Of a DNA stretch of 64,000 bases, positions 52,667 through 61,609 are shown piece after piece. The stretch covers positions 69,669-133,668 of the forward strand of contig NZ_FOPY01000001.1 in NCBI RefSeq assembly GCF_900113605.1. The letters run 5' to 3'. Positions within the stretch are counted from its first letter, which is position 1; each line of letters begins with the position of its first letter. This stretch comes from Modicisalibacter xianhensis. GTDB lineage: Bacteria; Pseudomonadota; Gammaproteobacteria; Pseudomonadales; Halomonadaceae. The position numbers and the translations under genes were made by a program. The notes under the pieces were generated by a model. The model did no database searches. It had not been told where the DNA came from and saw only the letters and a list, made by a program, of their open reading frames with translations.

Positions 52667-52684
52667 TGTAGTTTAATAACTACA
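52667..52684. promoter_or_regulatory. HexR operator
   Basis: TGTAGTTTAATAACTACA: perfect 7-base arms TGTAGTT/AACTACA around TAAT, matching the HexR consensus. It lies 23 bases before the hexR ATG, fitting autoregulation and control of zwf. Confidence 0.8.
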
Positions 52685-52707
52685 TCATGACTTGCACGGA
52701 GTAACCC

Positions 52708-53571
52708 ATGGCCAGCCATGATCTTCTCGAACGCATCCGCGAGCGCCTGGACGAGCTCAATCGCTCCGAACGCAAGGTGGCTGACGTCATATTGCAGGAC
52801 CCGGCGACGGCCACGGGTCTGAGTATAGCGACGCTGGCCCAGGCCGCATCGGTCAGCGAACCGACAGTCAACCGGTTTTGTCGCACCTTCAATGCCAAGG
52901 GCTACCCGGACTTCAAGATAAAGCTTGCCCAGAGTCTGGCAGGCGGGACGCTCTACGTCAGTCGCAACGTGGAACGCGACGATGACGCCGCCAGCTATGG
53001 CGACAAGATTTTCAGCGCGACAATCGCTGCGCTCGATGAGGCCCGGCGCGCCCTGGACGCCCGCCTGGTCGAGCGCGCCGTCGACTATCTGATCCAGGCC
53101 AAGCAGATCAGCTTCTTCGGCCTGGGCGCCTCGGGCCCGGTCGCTCAAGACGCACAGCACAAGTTCTTCCGCTTCAATCTGCCGGTCATCGCCTACGAGG
53201 ACGTGCTGATGCAGCGCATGGTGGCCGCAGCCAGCCACACCGGCGATGTCATCGTCATCATTTCCTATACCGGCCGCACCCGCGAGCTGGTGGAGATTGC
53301 CAGGCTGGCCCGCGAGAATGGCGCCGTGGTGCTGGGCATCACTGCCCCCGGCTCGCCGCTGGCCGCAGAGTGCACCGAAACGCTCAACGTGGTGACCCCG
53401 GAGGATACCGACGTCTACATGCCGATGACCTCACGCATGATTCATCTGGCCCTGATCGACGTGCTGGCCACTGGCGTGACACTGCGCCGTGGCGAGGATT
53501 TCCTGCCACACCTCAAGAAGATCAAGGACAGTCTGAAGGCCACGCGCTTTCCGCTGGGCGAAACGGAGTGA
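52708..53571 (+). CDS. hexR: HexR, RpiR-family repressor
   Basis: A 287-residue protein. An N-terminal HTH_6 (1-77; [21 protein letters not shown]) is followed by a SIS sugar-phosphate domain (about 120-260; [26 protein letters not shown]). HexR represses zwf, edd and other central carbon genes and is released by KDPG. It is divergent from zwf-pgl-eda with a palindromic operator between them. Confidence 0.95.
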   Translation: MASHDLLERIRERLDELNRSERKVADVILQDPATATGLSIATLAQAASVSEPTVNRFCRTFNAKGYPDFKIKLAQSLAGGTLYVSRNVERDDDAASYGDKIFSATIAALDEARRALDARLVERAVDYLIQAKQISFFGLGASGPVAQDAQHKFFRFNLPVIAYEDVLMQRMVAAASHTGDVIVIISYTGRTRELVEIARLARENGAVVLGITAPGSPLAAECTETLNVVTPEDTDVYMPMTSRMIHLALIDVLATGVTLRRGEDFLPHLKKIKDSLKATRFPLGETE

Positions 53572-53688
53572 TACCCTGTCGCCAAAAAAGCCGGTGCAGA
53601 CTTACCCGCACACGGCCAGACGCGTAGGGTTTCCCGTTACGCTCATGGGTCGCCTCGTACACCGAGACGACCGGAAACGGAACGCTTG

Positions 53689-54378
53689 ATGACGACAGCC
53701 TCGATTACCCTTCAGGATTGGCGCGCCTGGCAACCGGGTCGTGCCGTGCACGCCGACTCCCGCCTGTCGGTAGAGCCTCGCCCGAGTGGCGCTTCGGTGC
53801 CCGCCATGCTGCGCCGACGCCTCAATCCGTCCGGGCGTGCCGTCTGCGACATGCTCGCCGCACTGGACCCCGAGGCACAGCGCATCCTGCTCTATGCCTC
53901 GCGGCATGGCGATGGCGAACGCACGCTGGACATGCTCTATGCCCTGACCGAGCAGGAGCCGCTATCGCCGGCTCGGTTCGGCATGTCGGTGCATAACGCC
54001 ACGCTAGGCGTCCACTCTATCGCCAGCGGCAATCGCCGCTCCCTGCAGGCGATCGCTGCCTCGGGGGCCGAGGTCGCCGCGCTGTTCAGTGAAGCGCGCG
54101 GCTATCTTGCCGAAGACGAGCGTGACGTCATTGCCGTGTTCAGCGATGCGCCGGTTCCCGAGCGCTTTGCCGCTCATGTGGCGGAGCCGACCGAACTGGC
54201 TGCCGTGGTCCTGCATCTGTCGATCCGTGGCGGGCGCAGCATAGACACCCACACCTGCGCCCTTTCTCAGGCCGGACACGTCCGCGCGCCCCAGCCCGCC
54301 GACGTTATCGCCTGGCTACTGGGTGAAGCACCGCTGGTCTGTCCTTCCCGACAACTGGCCTGGACCTTGTCGCCCTGA
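53689..54378 (+). CDS. Beta-ketoacyl synthase chain-length factor (aryl-polyene type)
   Basis: A 229-residue protein with a KS-like N-terminal domain (PSGRAVCDMLAALD, LLYASRHGDGERTLDML, PARFGMSVHNATLGVHSIA) and no active-site Cys in KS context. This is the small KS-family 'chain length factor' that opens many aryl polyene and dialkylresorcinol clusters. It would pair with a catalytic KS encoded beyond the window. First gene of the cluster; ATG at 53689 is preferred to the TTG just before it. Confidence 0.85.
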   Translation: MTTASITLQDWRAWQPGRAVHADSRLSVEPRPSGASVPAMLRRRLNPSGRAVCDMLAALDPEAQRILLYASRHGDGERTLDMLYALTEQEPLSPARFGMSVHNATLGVHSIASGNRRSLQAIAASGAEVAALFSEARGYLAEDERDVIAVFSDAPVPERFAAHVAEPTELAAVVLHLSIRGGRSIDTHTCALSQAGHVRAPQPADVIAWLLGEAPLVCPSRQLAWTLSP

Positions 54379-54392
54379 GACCGGACGCAATC

Positions 54393-55193
54393 ATGGTATT
54401 AACGCTGACGGCCGGCATCGACCGCGGCTGGCGCTGTTTCGCGACCGCCCTGGGCTTTTCACTGTTTGCCCTGTGCGCACTGGCGGTCGGGCTAGCCATC
54501 GCCCCTCTGGCCCGACTGTGCAGCACCAATCGAGCCTCATCCCAGCGCCGAGTCAGGCGCAGCGTCAAGGCAACGTGCCGAGGTTTCATCGCCTTGCTCA
54601 AGGGGCTGCGTCTGATCGACTACCGCTTTGCCCACGCAGAGCGGTTGCAGCAGCCTGGCAGTCTGGTGCTGGCCAACCATCCAACATTGCTGGATGCATT
54701 GTTCCTGCTCGCCAGCGTTCCCGATGCCGTCTGTGTGGCCAAGGGGGGCCTGGCCAACCACCCGGTGACGCGCAGCGTCATTCGCGCGGCGGGCTTCATC
54801 GCCGACCCGAATCCACGTCGCGTGATTGCAGCCGTCGGCGAAGCGCTGGAAAATGGCCAGTCCGTCATCCTGTTCCCCGAGGGCACCCGGTCGACCCCGG
54901 GGCAACCGGTCCGACTGCGACGCAACGGTGCCATGATCGCCGTCATGCGCCGTGCGCTGGTCATCCCGGTACGCATTCGCTGCGAGCCGCCGACCCTGCT
55001 CAAGGGCAGCCCCTGGTACCATGTGCCCGCGCAGCGTCCGCGTTTCACCTTCGAGGTGGGAGCTGCCATACAGGAAGACACCGAGACCCCGTCGATGCCG
55101 GCAATCATTGAACTCAATCGCCGGCTCGAGACTCTTTTCAACCATGATGCCCCTAAGGATGATATCGCCCATGACGAACGCGCTGGAACTTGA
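54393..55193 (+). CDS. Lysophospholipid acyltransferase-like protein
   Basis: A 266-residue PlsC-family protein with one N-terminal membrane segment (about 15-42), the catalytic H96-x4-D101 in ANHPTLLD and the PEGTRS motif. In aryl polyene clusters this enzyme is thought to move the polyene or fatty acyl chain to a glycerolipid-type acceptor at the inner membrane. It starts 14 bases after the previous gene and overlaps the ACP gene. Confidence 0.9.
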   Translation: MVLTLTAGIDRGWRCFATALGFSLFALCALAVGLAIAPLARLCSTNRASSQRRVRRSVKATCRGFIALLKGLRLIDYRFAHAERLQQPGSLVLANHPTLLDALFLLASVPDAVCVAKGGLANHPVTRSVIRAAGFIADPNPRRVIAAVGEALENGQSVILFPEGTRSTPGQPVRLRRNGAMIAVMRRALVIPVRIRCEPPTLLKGSPWYHVPAQRPRFTFEVGAAIQEDTETPSMPAIIELNRRLETLFNHDAPKDDIAHDERAGT

Positions 55194-55434
55194 GCTCAAG
55201 CAGCTGATCATCGATACCCTGGAACTCGAGGACGTGACGCCTGAGGATATCGACCCGGATGAGCCGCTGTTCGTCGAGGGACTAGGGCTCGACTCCATCG
55301 ACGCCCTGGAACTGGGCCTGGCATTGCAGAAGACTTACGGCATCAAGCTCGAAGCCGACAGCGAGGAGACCCGCCGGCATTTCGCCAACCTGAGAAGCCT
55401 CGCGGCGCTAGTGGAAGCGCGGCGCGTCAAGTAA
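55171..55434 (+). CDS. Acyl carrier protein
   Basis: An 87-residue ACP with phosphopantetheine attachment S42 in GLGLDSIDALELG. It carries the growing polyene chain. It overlaps the acyltransferase by 23 bases. Aryl polyene clusters usually hold two ACPs; only one is present here before the membrane protein, though another could lie past the window. Confidence 0.92.
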   Translation: MTNALELELKQLIIDTLELEDVTPEDIDPDEPLFVEGLGLDSIDALELGLALQKTYGIKLEADSEETRRHFANLRSLAALVEARRVK

Positions 55435-55459
55435 CCCCCACCAAGCCAGCGTGGCCTTT

Positions 55460-56017
55460 ATGCCTTCCCTGCATCGCCCTCCATCACTGCCTCCCGGCCA
55501 GCTCCTGCTCGGCGTGCTGGGCCTGGCCTGGCCGGTGCTGGCGCTTATTCTGGTGCCCAGCCTTGGACCTTGGCCCTTACTGGCCGCAGCAGTCGCGCTG
55601 GCGTACTGGCGATTGCCGCATAGGCACAAGCCGTGGGGCGCGGTGCTGGCAATGGCAGCCTCGATGGCAGTGCTGTTCGGTCATGCAGAGTTGGGGGTGC
55701 GGGCCTGGCCAGTCATTGTCAACGCGACATTGCTGGTCATCTTCGCGGCCAGCCTGCGCCAGGAGCAAAGCGTGATCGAGCGCCTGGCACGTCGCCAGGA
55801 ACCTGACCTGCCTCCCCGCGGCGTAGCTTATACACGTCGGGTCACCCAGGTCTGGTGCGTGTTCTTCCTGTGCAATGGAGCCGTGGCGCTATGGACCGCA
55901 CTCTATGCCGACTTGAGGACCTGGTCGCTGTATAACGGCGGTATTGCCTATGGGCTGTGCGGCCTGCTGTTCGCCGGCGAATGGTGTGTTCGACAACGAG
56001 TAAGGAAGCGCTCTTGA
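55460..56017 (+). CDS. COG4648-like membrane protein
   Basis: A 185-residue hydrophobic protein with about 5 membrane segments and a conserved YTRRVTQVWCVFFLCNGA stretch. This small membrane protein occurs between ACP and ligase genes in aryl polyene clusters, function unknown. The start is unsure: ATG at 55460, or GTG at 55451. The last 4 bases overlap the ligase start. Confidence 0.8.
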   Translation: MPSLHRPPSLPPGQLLLGVLGLAWPVLALILVPSLGPWPLLAAAVALAYWRLPHRHKPWGAVLAMAASMAVLFGHAELGVRAWPVIVNATLLVIFAASLRQEQSVIERLARRQEPDLPPRGVAYTRRVTQVWCVFFLCNGAVALWTALYADLRTWSLYNGGIAYGLCGLLFAGEWCVRQRVRKRS

Positions 56018-57771
56018 CGCGGCAGATGCAATTGCTTGGCGCCCCCTGGCGACAGGCACCTTCTCACGACATCGTGGCCTGGGACGCCGATCGCGGCGCT
56101 CCCGCCCTCGATCAGGCCGGGTTTCACCAATCCATCGGCGCCTGGCAGTACCGGCTGGACGAGCTGGCTCCAACGGGGCAGAGCTGGCTGCTGTACCATC
56201 GTGACCCCGTGGCGTTCGCTGCCGCCCTGATCGCCTTGTGGGAACGTGGCGATAGCGCCGTGCTGCCGGCCGACGACCGGCCAGAAACGCTCGACGCCCT
56301 GTCGTCTCTGGTCACAGGCCGGCTGGGTGATGTCGCCCAGGGCCACCAGGCCGGTGCGCCACAGGCGCCCCGTTGGGGTCACCTTTGTGCCGACCGAGTG
56401 GCCGTGACACTGTTCACCTCGGGCTCGACCGGCGCACCCAAGCAGCTCGACAAGACCTTCGCGCAACTCGACGCCGAGCTATCGGTTCACCGGACCCTGT
56501 GGCCACTGGATGGCAGGCTGGTCATCAGCCAGGTCAGCCATCAGCACATCTACGGTTTGCTGTTCGCCATACTCCGACCGCTTTGCGAAGGTGCGCCGAT
56601 GGCTTCCCGCACGTGCCGCTATCCGGAAACGCTAAGCGCCTGGCTGCAGCACCTTTGCCCCTCCCGTGAGGCCAGCTCGCAGACGCCACGCAGCGCCGTA
56701 CTGATCAGCGCCCCGCCGCCTCTCGAACGCCTGCCCATTGAGCTCGACTGGCAACGGGCCAGCGAGCGGCTGGCCCGCATCCATTCGTCCGGCGCCCCGC
56801 TGAGCGCCGCCGCCAGCGCTCATGCACGAGCCGTGCTGGGTGTCGGTGTCAGCGAGATCTACGGCAGCTCGGAAACCGGAGGTATCGCCTGGCGCGACCA
56901 GCAGGTCAGCGATCACTGGACGCCCCTGCCCGGCATCGAGGTGCGCGACGATGCCGAAGGTCGATTGTGGCTACGTTCGCCGTTCCTGCCCGACCCAGGC
57001 GCCTGGGAATGCCAGGCCGATCGCATCGCCCCGGTGTCCGGCGGGTTTCGCCTGCTCGGTCGTCGCGACCGGATTGCCAAGGTGGGCGGCAAGCGCTTGT
57101 CGTTGTCCGCCATGGACCATGCCCTGCAAACCTGCCACGGCGTGCTGCAGGCGCGTGCCCTGCCCTTGGCTGCTCGCGACAACCGGCTCGGCGCCATCAT
57201 CCAGCTCAGGGCTGAGTGCGTACCGTACGATCATGCGGCTCGCCGCGACTTGATCCAGGCCCTGCGCAACCGCCTGTTGTCTGCCTTCGAACCGACGGTC
57301 ATTCCGCGTTATTGGCGCTTCGTCGAGGCCTGGCCGACCAATACCCAAGGCAAGCTGTCGACAGAGATCGTCGCGCAGCTGTTTGCCGACCTGAAGGACC
57401 GTCGCCTGCCGCGTTGGCTGGGCTCAGAAGCCGATGACGCCCAAGCATGCCGGATCATCCTCGAAGTGCCTGAGCGGCTTGTCTACTGCCAGGGGCACTT
57501 CCCCGAGCAGCCGGTGGTTCCCGGCGTGGTCATGCTGCAGTGGGCCATTGATCTGGCACGCCGGCATCTGGGAGTGGACGGGACGTTCCAGCGCCTGGAG
57601 CGGGTCAAGTTTCCGCAATTGCTCCTGCCCGGCGACCGCGTCAGCTTGAGCCTGACCTGGCATCCAGACAGTGAAGGCGGTCGCTTGGCATTCGACCTGT
57701 CGGGACGGCGCGGTTGCCACGCCTACGGCAGGATGCGTTTCGCCATGACGGAGGTCAGCCATGCCTCATGA
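56014..57771 (+). CDS. AMP-dependent ligase fused to a FabZ-like hotdog domain
   Basis: A 585-residue protein. The adenylation domain (about 1-440) has P-loop TLFTSGSTGAPKQLDK, YGSSETGGIAWR and the late GRRDRIAKVGGKRLS. After residue 470 comes a hotdog domain with GHFPEQPVVPGVVMLQWAI, the FabA/FabZ motif. The first would activate an aromatic or fatty acid starter; the second would dehydrate or hydrolyse chain intermediates. In E. coli-type clusters these are separate (ApeH and ApeI types), so this is a fusion. A TTG start at 56014 overlapping the previous stop and preceded by AAGGAA fits best; ATG at 56026 is the alternative. Confidence 0.83.
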   Translation: MTRQMQLLGAPWRQAPSHDIVAWDADRGAPALDQAGFHQSIGAWQYRLDELAPTGQSWLLYHRDPVAFAAALIALWERGDSAVLPADDRPETLDALSSLVTGRLGDVAQGHQAGAPQAPRWGHLCADRVAVTLFTSGSTGAPKQLDKTFAQLDAELSVHRTLWPLDGRLVISQVSHQHIYGLLFAILRPLCEGAPMASRTCRYPETLSAWLQHLCPSREASSQTPRSAVLISAPPPLERLPIELDWQRASERLARIHSSGAPLSAAASAHARAVLGVGVSEIYGSSETGGIAWRDQQVSDHWTPLPGIEVRDDAEGRLWLRSPFLPDPGAWECQADRIAPVSGGFRLLGRRDRIAKVGGKRLSLSAMDHALQTCHGVLQARALPLAARDNRLGAIIQLRAECVPYDHAARRDLIQALRNRLLSAFEPTVIPRYWRFVEAWPTNTQGKLSTEIVAQLFADLKDRRLPRWLGSEADDAQACRIILEVPERLVYCQGHFPEQPVVPGVVMLQWAIDLARRHLGVDGTFQRLERVKFPQLLLPGDRVSLSLTWHPDSEGGRLAFDLSGRRGCHAYGRMRFAMTEVSHAS

Positions 57772-58516
57772 TGCGCCGGCCAGGCCCTGCGTCCTCATTC
57801 CGGTCTACAACCATGCTGCCGCCATCCAGCGCACCTGCGAGGGGGCGCGCCGTCTGGGCGTGCCGATGCTGCTCGTCGATGACGGCAGCGACCGAGAATG
57901 CGCAGCCGTACTCGATGCCTTGGCCGAGGCAGAGGATATCACCCTGGTTCGCCTGCCGACCAATCGTGGCAAGGGCGCCGCTGTCAAGGCGGGCCTGCAC
58001 GAAGCCGAGCACCTGGGCTTTACCCACGCCCTGCAGGTGGATGCCGACGGCCAGCATGCGCCTGAGGACTTTCCGCCATTCCTGGCGGGCCTGACCGCCA
58101 CGAGCCGGGAGTTGCGTATCGGTTACCCGCGTTTCGACGACAGTGTGCCCCGGCATCGCTTCTATGCCCGTTACGCTACGCACTTGCTGGTCTGGCTCAA
58201 CACGCTGTCGTTCGCATTGCGCGACACCATGTGCGGCGTCAAGCTCTATCCGGTTGCCGAGGTCAATCGCCTGACACGTCGCCATGGCTGCGGCAACCGC
58301 ATGCAGTTTGACACCGAATTGCCGGTCCGTTGGCTGTGGGCCGGGCTGCCCACCTGCAACCTGCCGGTACGCGTGCATTATCCGCTGGATGGCATCTCTC
58401 ACTTCGCCCTATGGCGCGACAACGTTCAGCTGGCGGCAATGCATGTCCGGCTATTCTTCGGCATGCTCCGGCGGCTGCCCCGCCTGCTAGCAAAACGCGG
58501 TTCATCAAGGAAATGA
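57761..58516 (+). CDS. Glycosyltransferase family 2
   Basis: A 251-residue GT-A enzyme: CVLIPVYNH at the start, VDDGS, the metal-binding VDADGQH and GNRMQFDTELPVRW. It has no membrane helices, so is cytoplasmic or peripheral. In aryl polyene clusters this family may glycosylate or transfer the lipid head. Overlaps the ligase by 11 bases. In some genomes it is fused to the next gene's acyltransferase. Confidence 0.9.
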   Translation: MPHDAPARPCVLIPVYNHAAAIQRTCEGARRLGVPMLLVDDGSDRECAAVLDALAEAEDITLVRLPTNRGKGAAVKAGLHEAEHLGFTHALQVDADGQHAPEDFPPFLAGLTATSRELRIGYPRFDDSVPRHRFYARYATHLLVWLNTLSFALRDTMCGVKLYPVAEVNRLTRRHGCGNRMQFDTELPVRWLWAGLPTCNLPVRVHYPLDGISHFALWRDNVQLAAMHVRLFFGMLRRLPRLLAKRGSSRK

Positions 58517-58518
58517 CA

Positions 58519-59472
58519 ATGACCACCCATAGCGACCAGCCCCAGCATTGGGCGCGTATCCAGGAATCGGGCACGGTCGCCGGCATGCGCGCCATGGTAT
58601 GGATTCGCCGCCGGCTCGGACGCCTGCCGTTTCGCCTGATGCTGGGTCTGGTGATCGCTTATTATTATGTGGGCCGTGCCCTGCCACGCCGGGCATCGCG
58701 GCGTTATCTCGAGCGCATCTGGCCGCTGCATGCCGGACGTCCCCTGCGTGGCGGCTGGCTGCTCGGCCTGCGCCACTTCATGGCCTTTGGCCAGTCGCTG
58801 ATGGACAAGGTCGACGCCTGGAGCGGGGTGCCACTCGACGTACGCTTCACCCCCGAGGATCGCGCCTGCCTGGACCAGGCCATCCGCAGCGGGCGCGGCG
58901 GACTGATGCTGGTCTCGCACATCGGCAATCTGGAGATCTGTAGCGCAATGAGTGATACCCGCGACGATTTCCACGTCACCCAGCTGATGCATACCCGCAA
59001 TTCGCGCAAGTTCAATCAGTTGCTGGATCGCTCCACCCTGCGCCGCGGCCCGGAGATCGTCGAGGTCAGCGAGATCACGCCTGCCACGGCCATGCGCCTG
59101 GCCGAGCGAATCAACGCCGGCGGCTTCGTGGTGATTGCCGCCGACCGCGTTCCGGTCAACGATAATGGTCGCGTACGTCATCTCGACTTTCTGGGTTCGC
59201 CTGCGACGTTTCCCGAGGGTCCTTTCTGGCTGGCTGCCCTGCTGCGCTGCCCCATCTATACGCTGAGCTGCCTGCGCGAGGAAGAGTCCCATCGTGTCGA
59301 GTTTCGCCCCTTCGACGACACGACCCACCTGCGCCGCGCCGAGCGTGACGCCTGGCGCGAGGACGCCATGCGCCGTTACGTGGCGTGGCTGACCGACCAG
59401 TGTCGGCGCTATCCGCTGCAATGGTTCAACTTCTTTCCCTACTGGCTGACCGATGATCGACACGCAGGCTGA
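58519..59472 (+). CDS. LpxL/LpxM-type acyltransferase
   Basis: A 317-residue member of the lipid A acyltransferase superfamily (COG4261). It has a short hydrophobic stretch (about 36-52), the catalytic H-x4-E in SHIGNLE and PEGPFWLAALL. It likely acylates an inner-membrane acceptor in polyene assembly. The start follows CAAGGAAATGACA; ATG at 58519 has better spacing from the ribosome site than 58513. Confidence 0.87.
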   Translation: MTTHSDQPQHWARIQESGTVAGMRAMVWIRRRLGRLPFRLMLGLVIAYYYVGRALPRRASRRYLERIWPLHAGRPLRGGWLLGLRHFMAFGQSLMDKVDAWSGVPLDVRFTPEDRACLDQAIRSGRGGLMLVSHIGNLEICSAMSDTRDDFHVTQLMHTRNSRKFNQLLDRSTLRRGPEIVEVSEITPATAMRLAERINAGGFVVIAADRVPVNDNGRVRHLDFLGSPATFPEGPFWLAALLRCPIYTLSCLREEESHRVEFRPFDDTTHLRRAERDAWREDAMRRYVAWLTDQCRRYPLQWFNFFPYWLTDDRHAG

Positions 59473-61012
59473 TCGCCTCCCCCCGCTGATTCTCGATGGC
59501 GCCCCCGTCTCCCTGGACGCGGTAGGCGCTGTCGCCCGGCGCGAGCGCCACGTCATGCTTTCCGGTGACAGGGCATTTCGTGAGCGCATCGAGGCCGGCC
59601 CGGCCTTTCTCGACCGCCTGCTCGACGAGGAAGGCGTCGTGTATGGCGTCACTACCGGCTACGGCGATGCCTGCACGCGCAGCGTACCCGCCGAGCAGCT
59701 TGCCGATTTGCCGCGCCACCTGTACACCTTTCACGGCTGCGGATTGGGCGACGTGCTCGATGTCGAGGCCAGCCGTGCCGTGGTGCTGGTCCGCCTGGTA
59801 TCGCTGTGCCGGGGTGTGTCGGGTGTCAGCCTGGAATTGCTCGAGCGCCTGGTGTGGTTGCTCGAGCACGACGTGGTGCCGGTCATTCCCTCGGAGGGCT
59901 CGGTAGGTGCCAGTGGCGATCTCACGCCGCTTTCCTACCTGGCTGCCGTGCTGTGCGGCGAGCGCGAGGTCTTCGATGCCGGGCGTCGCCGGCCTGCCTT
60001 GGATGCCTTTGCCGAACGTGGCCTGACGCCTTATCGGCTGCGCCCCAAGGAAGGCCTGGCCCTGATGAACGGCACGGCGGTCATGACTGCCCTGGCCTGC
60101 CTGGCCTGGGAACGTGCCGAGCGTCTCTCGCACCTTGCCACGCGGATCACCGCCATGAACGTCTGGGCGCTGGACGGCAATCCGTACCACTTCGATGCAG
60201 ACCTGTTCGCCGCCAAGCCGCATGCCGGCCAGCAGCGCGTGGCCGAACGCCTGCGCCGGGACCTGGCGCAGGGCGACGCCGGCAATGCGCCACGCAATTC
60301 GCCGCGCCTGCAGGACCGTTACTCCACGCGCTGCGCCCCACACGTGATCGGCGTGCTGGAGGACAGCCTGCCCTGGCTGCGCAGCTTCATCGAGAACGAA
60401 CTCAACAGCGCCAACGACAATCCACTGATCGACCCGGTGGCCGGCAAGGTCATGCATGGTGGCCATTTCTATGGCGGGCACATCGCCTTCGCCATGGATT
60501 CACTAAAACCGCTGGCGGCCAATGTTGCCGATCTGCTGGATCGCCAGCTCGCGCTGCTGGTGGATACTCGCTACAACCATGGGCTGCCCGCCAACCTGAG
60601 TGGCGCATCGACGGCGCGTGCATCGCTCAATCACGGCTACAAGGCGGTACAGATCGGTGTCTCGGCCTGGACCGCCGAGGCGCTCAAGCAGACCCTGCCG
60701 GCCAGCGTGTTCTCGCGCTCCACCGAGTGCCACAATCAGGACAAGGTCAGCATGGGGACCATCGCCGCGCGCGATGCGTTACGGGTACTGACGTTGTGCG
60801 AGCAGGTCATTGCCGGTGTACTGCATGCCGCCTGCCAGGCCGTGGAATTGCGCCAGCGAACGGGTGCCTCGCCGCCGGTCGCCATTGGCCGCTTCCTGGC
60901 GCAGTGCCGGGAACATGTCGCCGGAGTCGAGGAGGACCGTGCACTCGAGGCCGATCTGCGTCACCTGTGCCGACACCAGGCCACGCTCGCCGCAGCGCTT
61001 TACCACACCTGA
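59453..61012 (+). CDS. Aromatic amino acid ammonia-lyase (HAL/PAL/TAL family)
   Basis: A 519-residue lyase with the MIO-forming A153-S154-G155 in VGASGDLTPL. Also present: GVTTGYGD with the catalytic Tyr loop, SRSTECHNQDKVSMG and NSANDNPL. It would deaminate Phe, Tyr or His without oxidation; in an aryl polyene cluster the product would be the aromatic starter (coumarate- or cinnamate-like). The substrate-selectivity pair, as aligned with Rhodobacter TAL (H89-L90), is F93-H94, neither classical TAL nor HAL. Overlaps the acyltransferase gene by 20 bases. Confidence 0.9.
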   Translation: MIDTQADRLPPLILDGAPVSLDAVGAVARRERHVMLSGDRAFRERIEAGPAFLDRLLDEEGVVYGVTTGYGDACTRSVPAEQLADLPRHLYTFHGCGLGDVLDVEASRAVVLVRLVSLCRGVSGVSLELLERLVWLLEHDVVPVIPSEGSVGASGDLTPLSYLAAVLCGEREVFDAGRRRPALDAFAERGLTPYRLRPKEGLALMNGTAVMTALACLAWERAERLSHLATRITAMNVWALDGNPYHFDADLFAAKPHAGQQRVAERLRRDLAQGDAGNAPRNSPRLQDRYSTRCAPHVIGVLEDSLPWLRSFIENELNSANDNPLIDPVAGKVMHGGHFYGGHIAFAMDSLKPLAANVADLLDRQLALLVDTRYNHGLPANLSGASTARASLNHGYKAVQIGVSAWTAEALKQTLPASVFSRSTECHNQDKVSMGTIAARDALRVLTLCEQVIAGVLHAACQAVELRQRTGASPPVAIGRFLAQCREHVAGVEEDRALEADLRHLCRHQATLAAALYHT

Positions 61013-61042
61013 CGCTCATCACGGCAACACGAGGCAATACCG

Positions 61043-61609
61043 ATGATTCGTACGCTACTGCTGCTGTTGATAGGGTTGCCGGCCAGCGCCCTGGCTTTCA
61101 CCCTCGATGACCTCCAGGCCCGTCTGAACCAGACCGACGCGTTGGCGGGTCGTTTCGAGCAACAGCGTCACTTGGCCGACCTGGACACGCAACTGACCAG
61201 TCGTGGCCACTTTCGCTACCAGCGCGACGAGCGCATCGTCTGGGTCTTGGAGTCGCCCATCGAGGATCGCCTCGAATTTACGCCCGACTCGGCCGCGAAC
61301 ATCGATGACTCGCTGGGCGGTAACCAGCGCGGGCGCGATCAGGTAGCTGCGCTGCTGCTCGATCTGCTGGGCGGCGACTGGCAAGCGTTACAGACCCACT
61401 TCCGGATCGAGCTGAGTGGCGATGCCCGGGATTGGCAGGTCGACCTGACCCCCTTGAGCGACGCCCTGCGCGACCGGCTGTCCGAGATACGGATCGAGGG
61501 CGGCGAATACTTGGATGACCTGACGCTGCACGCCGCCAACGGCGATCGACTGCACGTGCGGTTCTTCGATCAGCAGCCAGCGATGAAGGACAAGGATGTC
61601 ACGCCGTAA
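61043..61609 (+). CDS. LolA-like periplasmic carrier
   Basis: A 188-residue protein with a signal peptide (about 1-18, LLLLLIGLPASALA) and a LolA-like beta fold (LAGRFEQQRHLADLDTQL, GHFRYQRDERIVW). Cluster-linked LolA relatives are thought to carry the aryl polyene lipid across the periplasm from the MMPL exporter to the outer membrane. It overlaps the next gene by 14 bases. Confidence 0.87.
   Translation: MIRTLLLLLIGLPASALAFTLDDLQARLNQTDALAGRFEQQRHLADLDTQLTSRGHFRYQRDERIVWVLESPIEDRLEFTPDSAANIDDSLGGNQRGRDQVAALLLDLLGGDWQALQTHFRIELSGDARDWQVDLTPLSDALRDRLSEIRIEGGEYLDDLTLHAANGDRLHVRFFDQQPAMKDKDVTP

Noticed and set aside
59426-60481. A 351-codon minus-strand frame
   Set aside because: Antisense to the ammonia-lyase gene, a common artefact in high-GC sequence.
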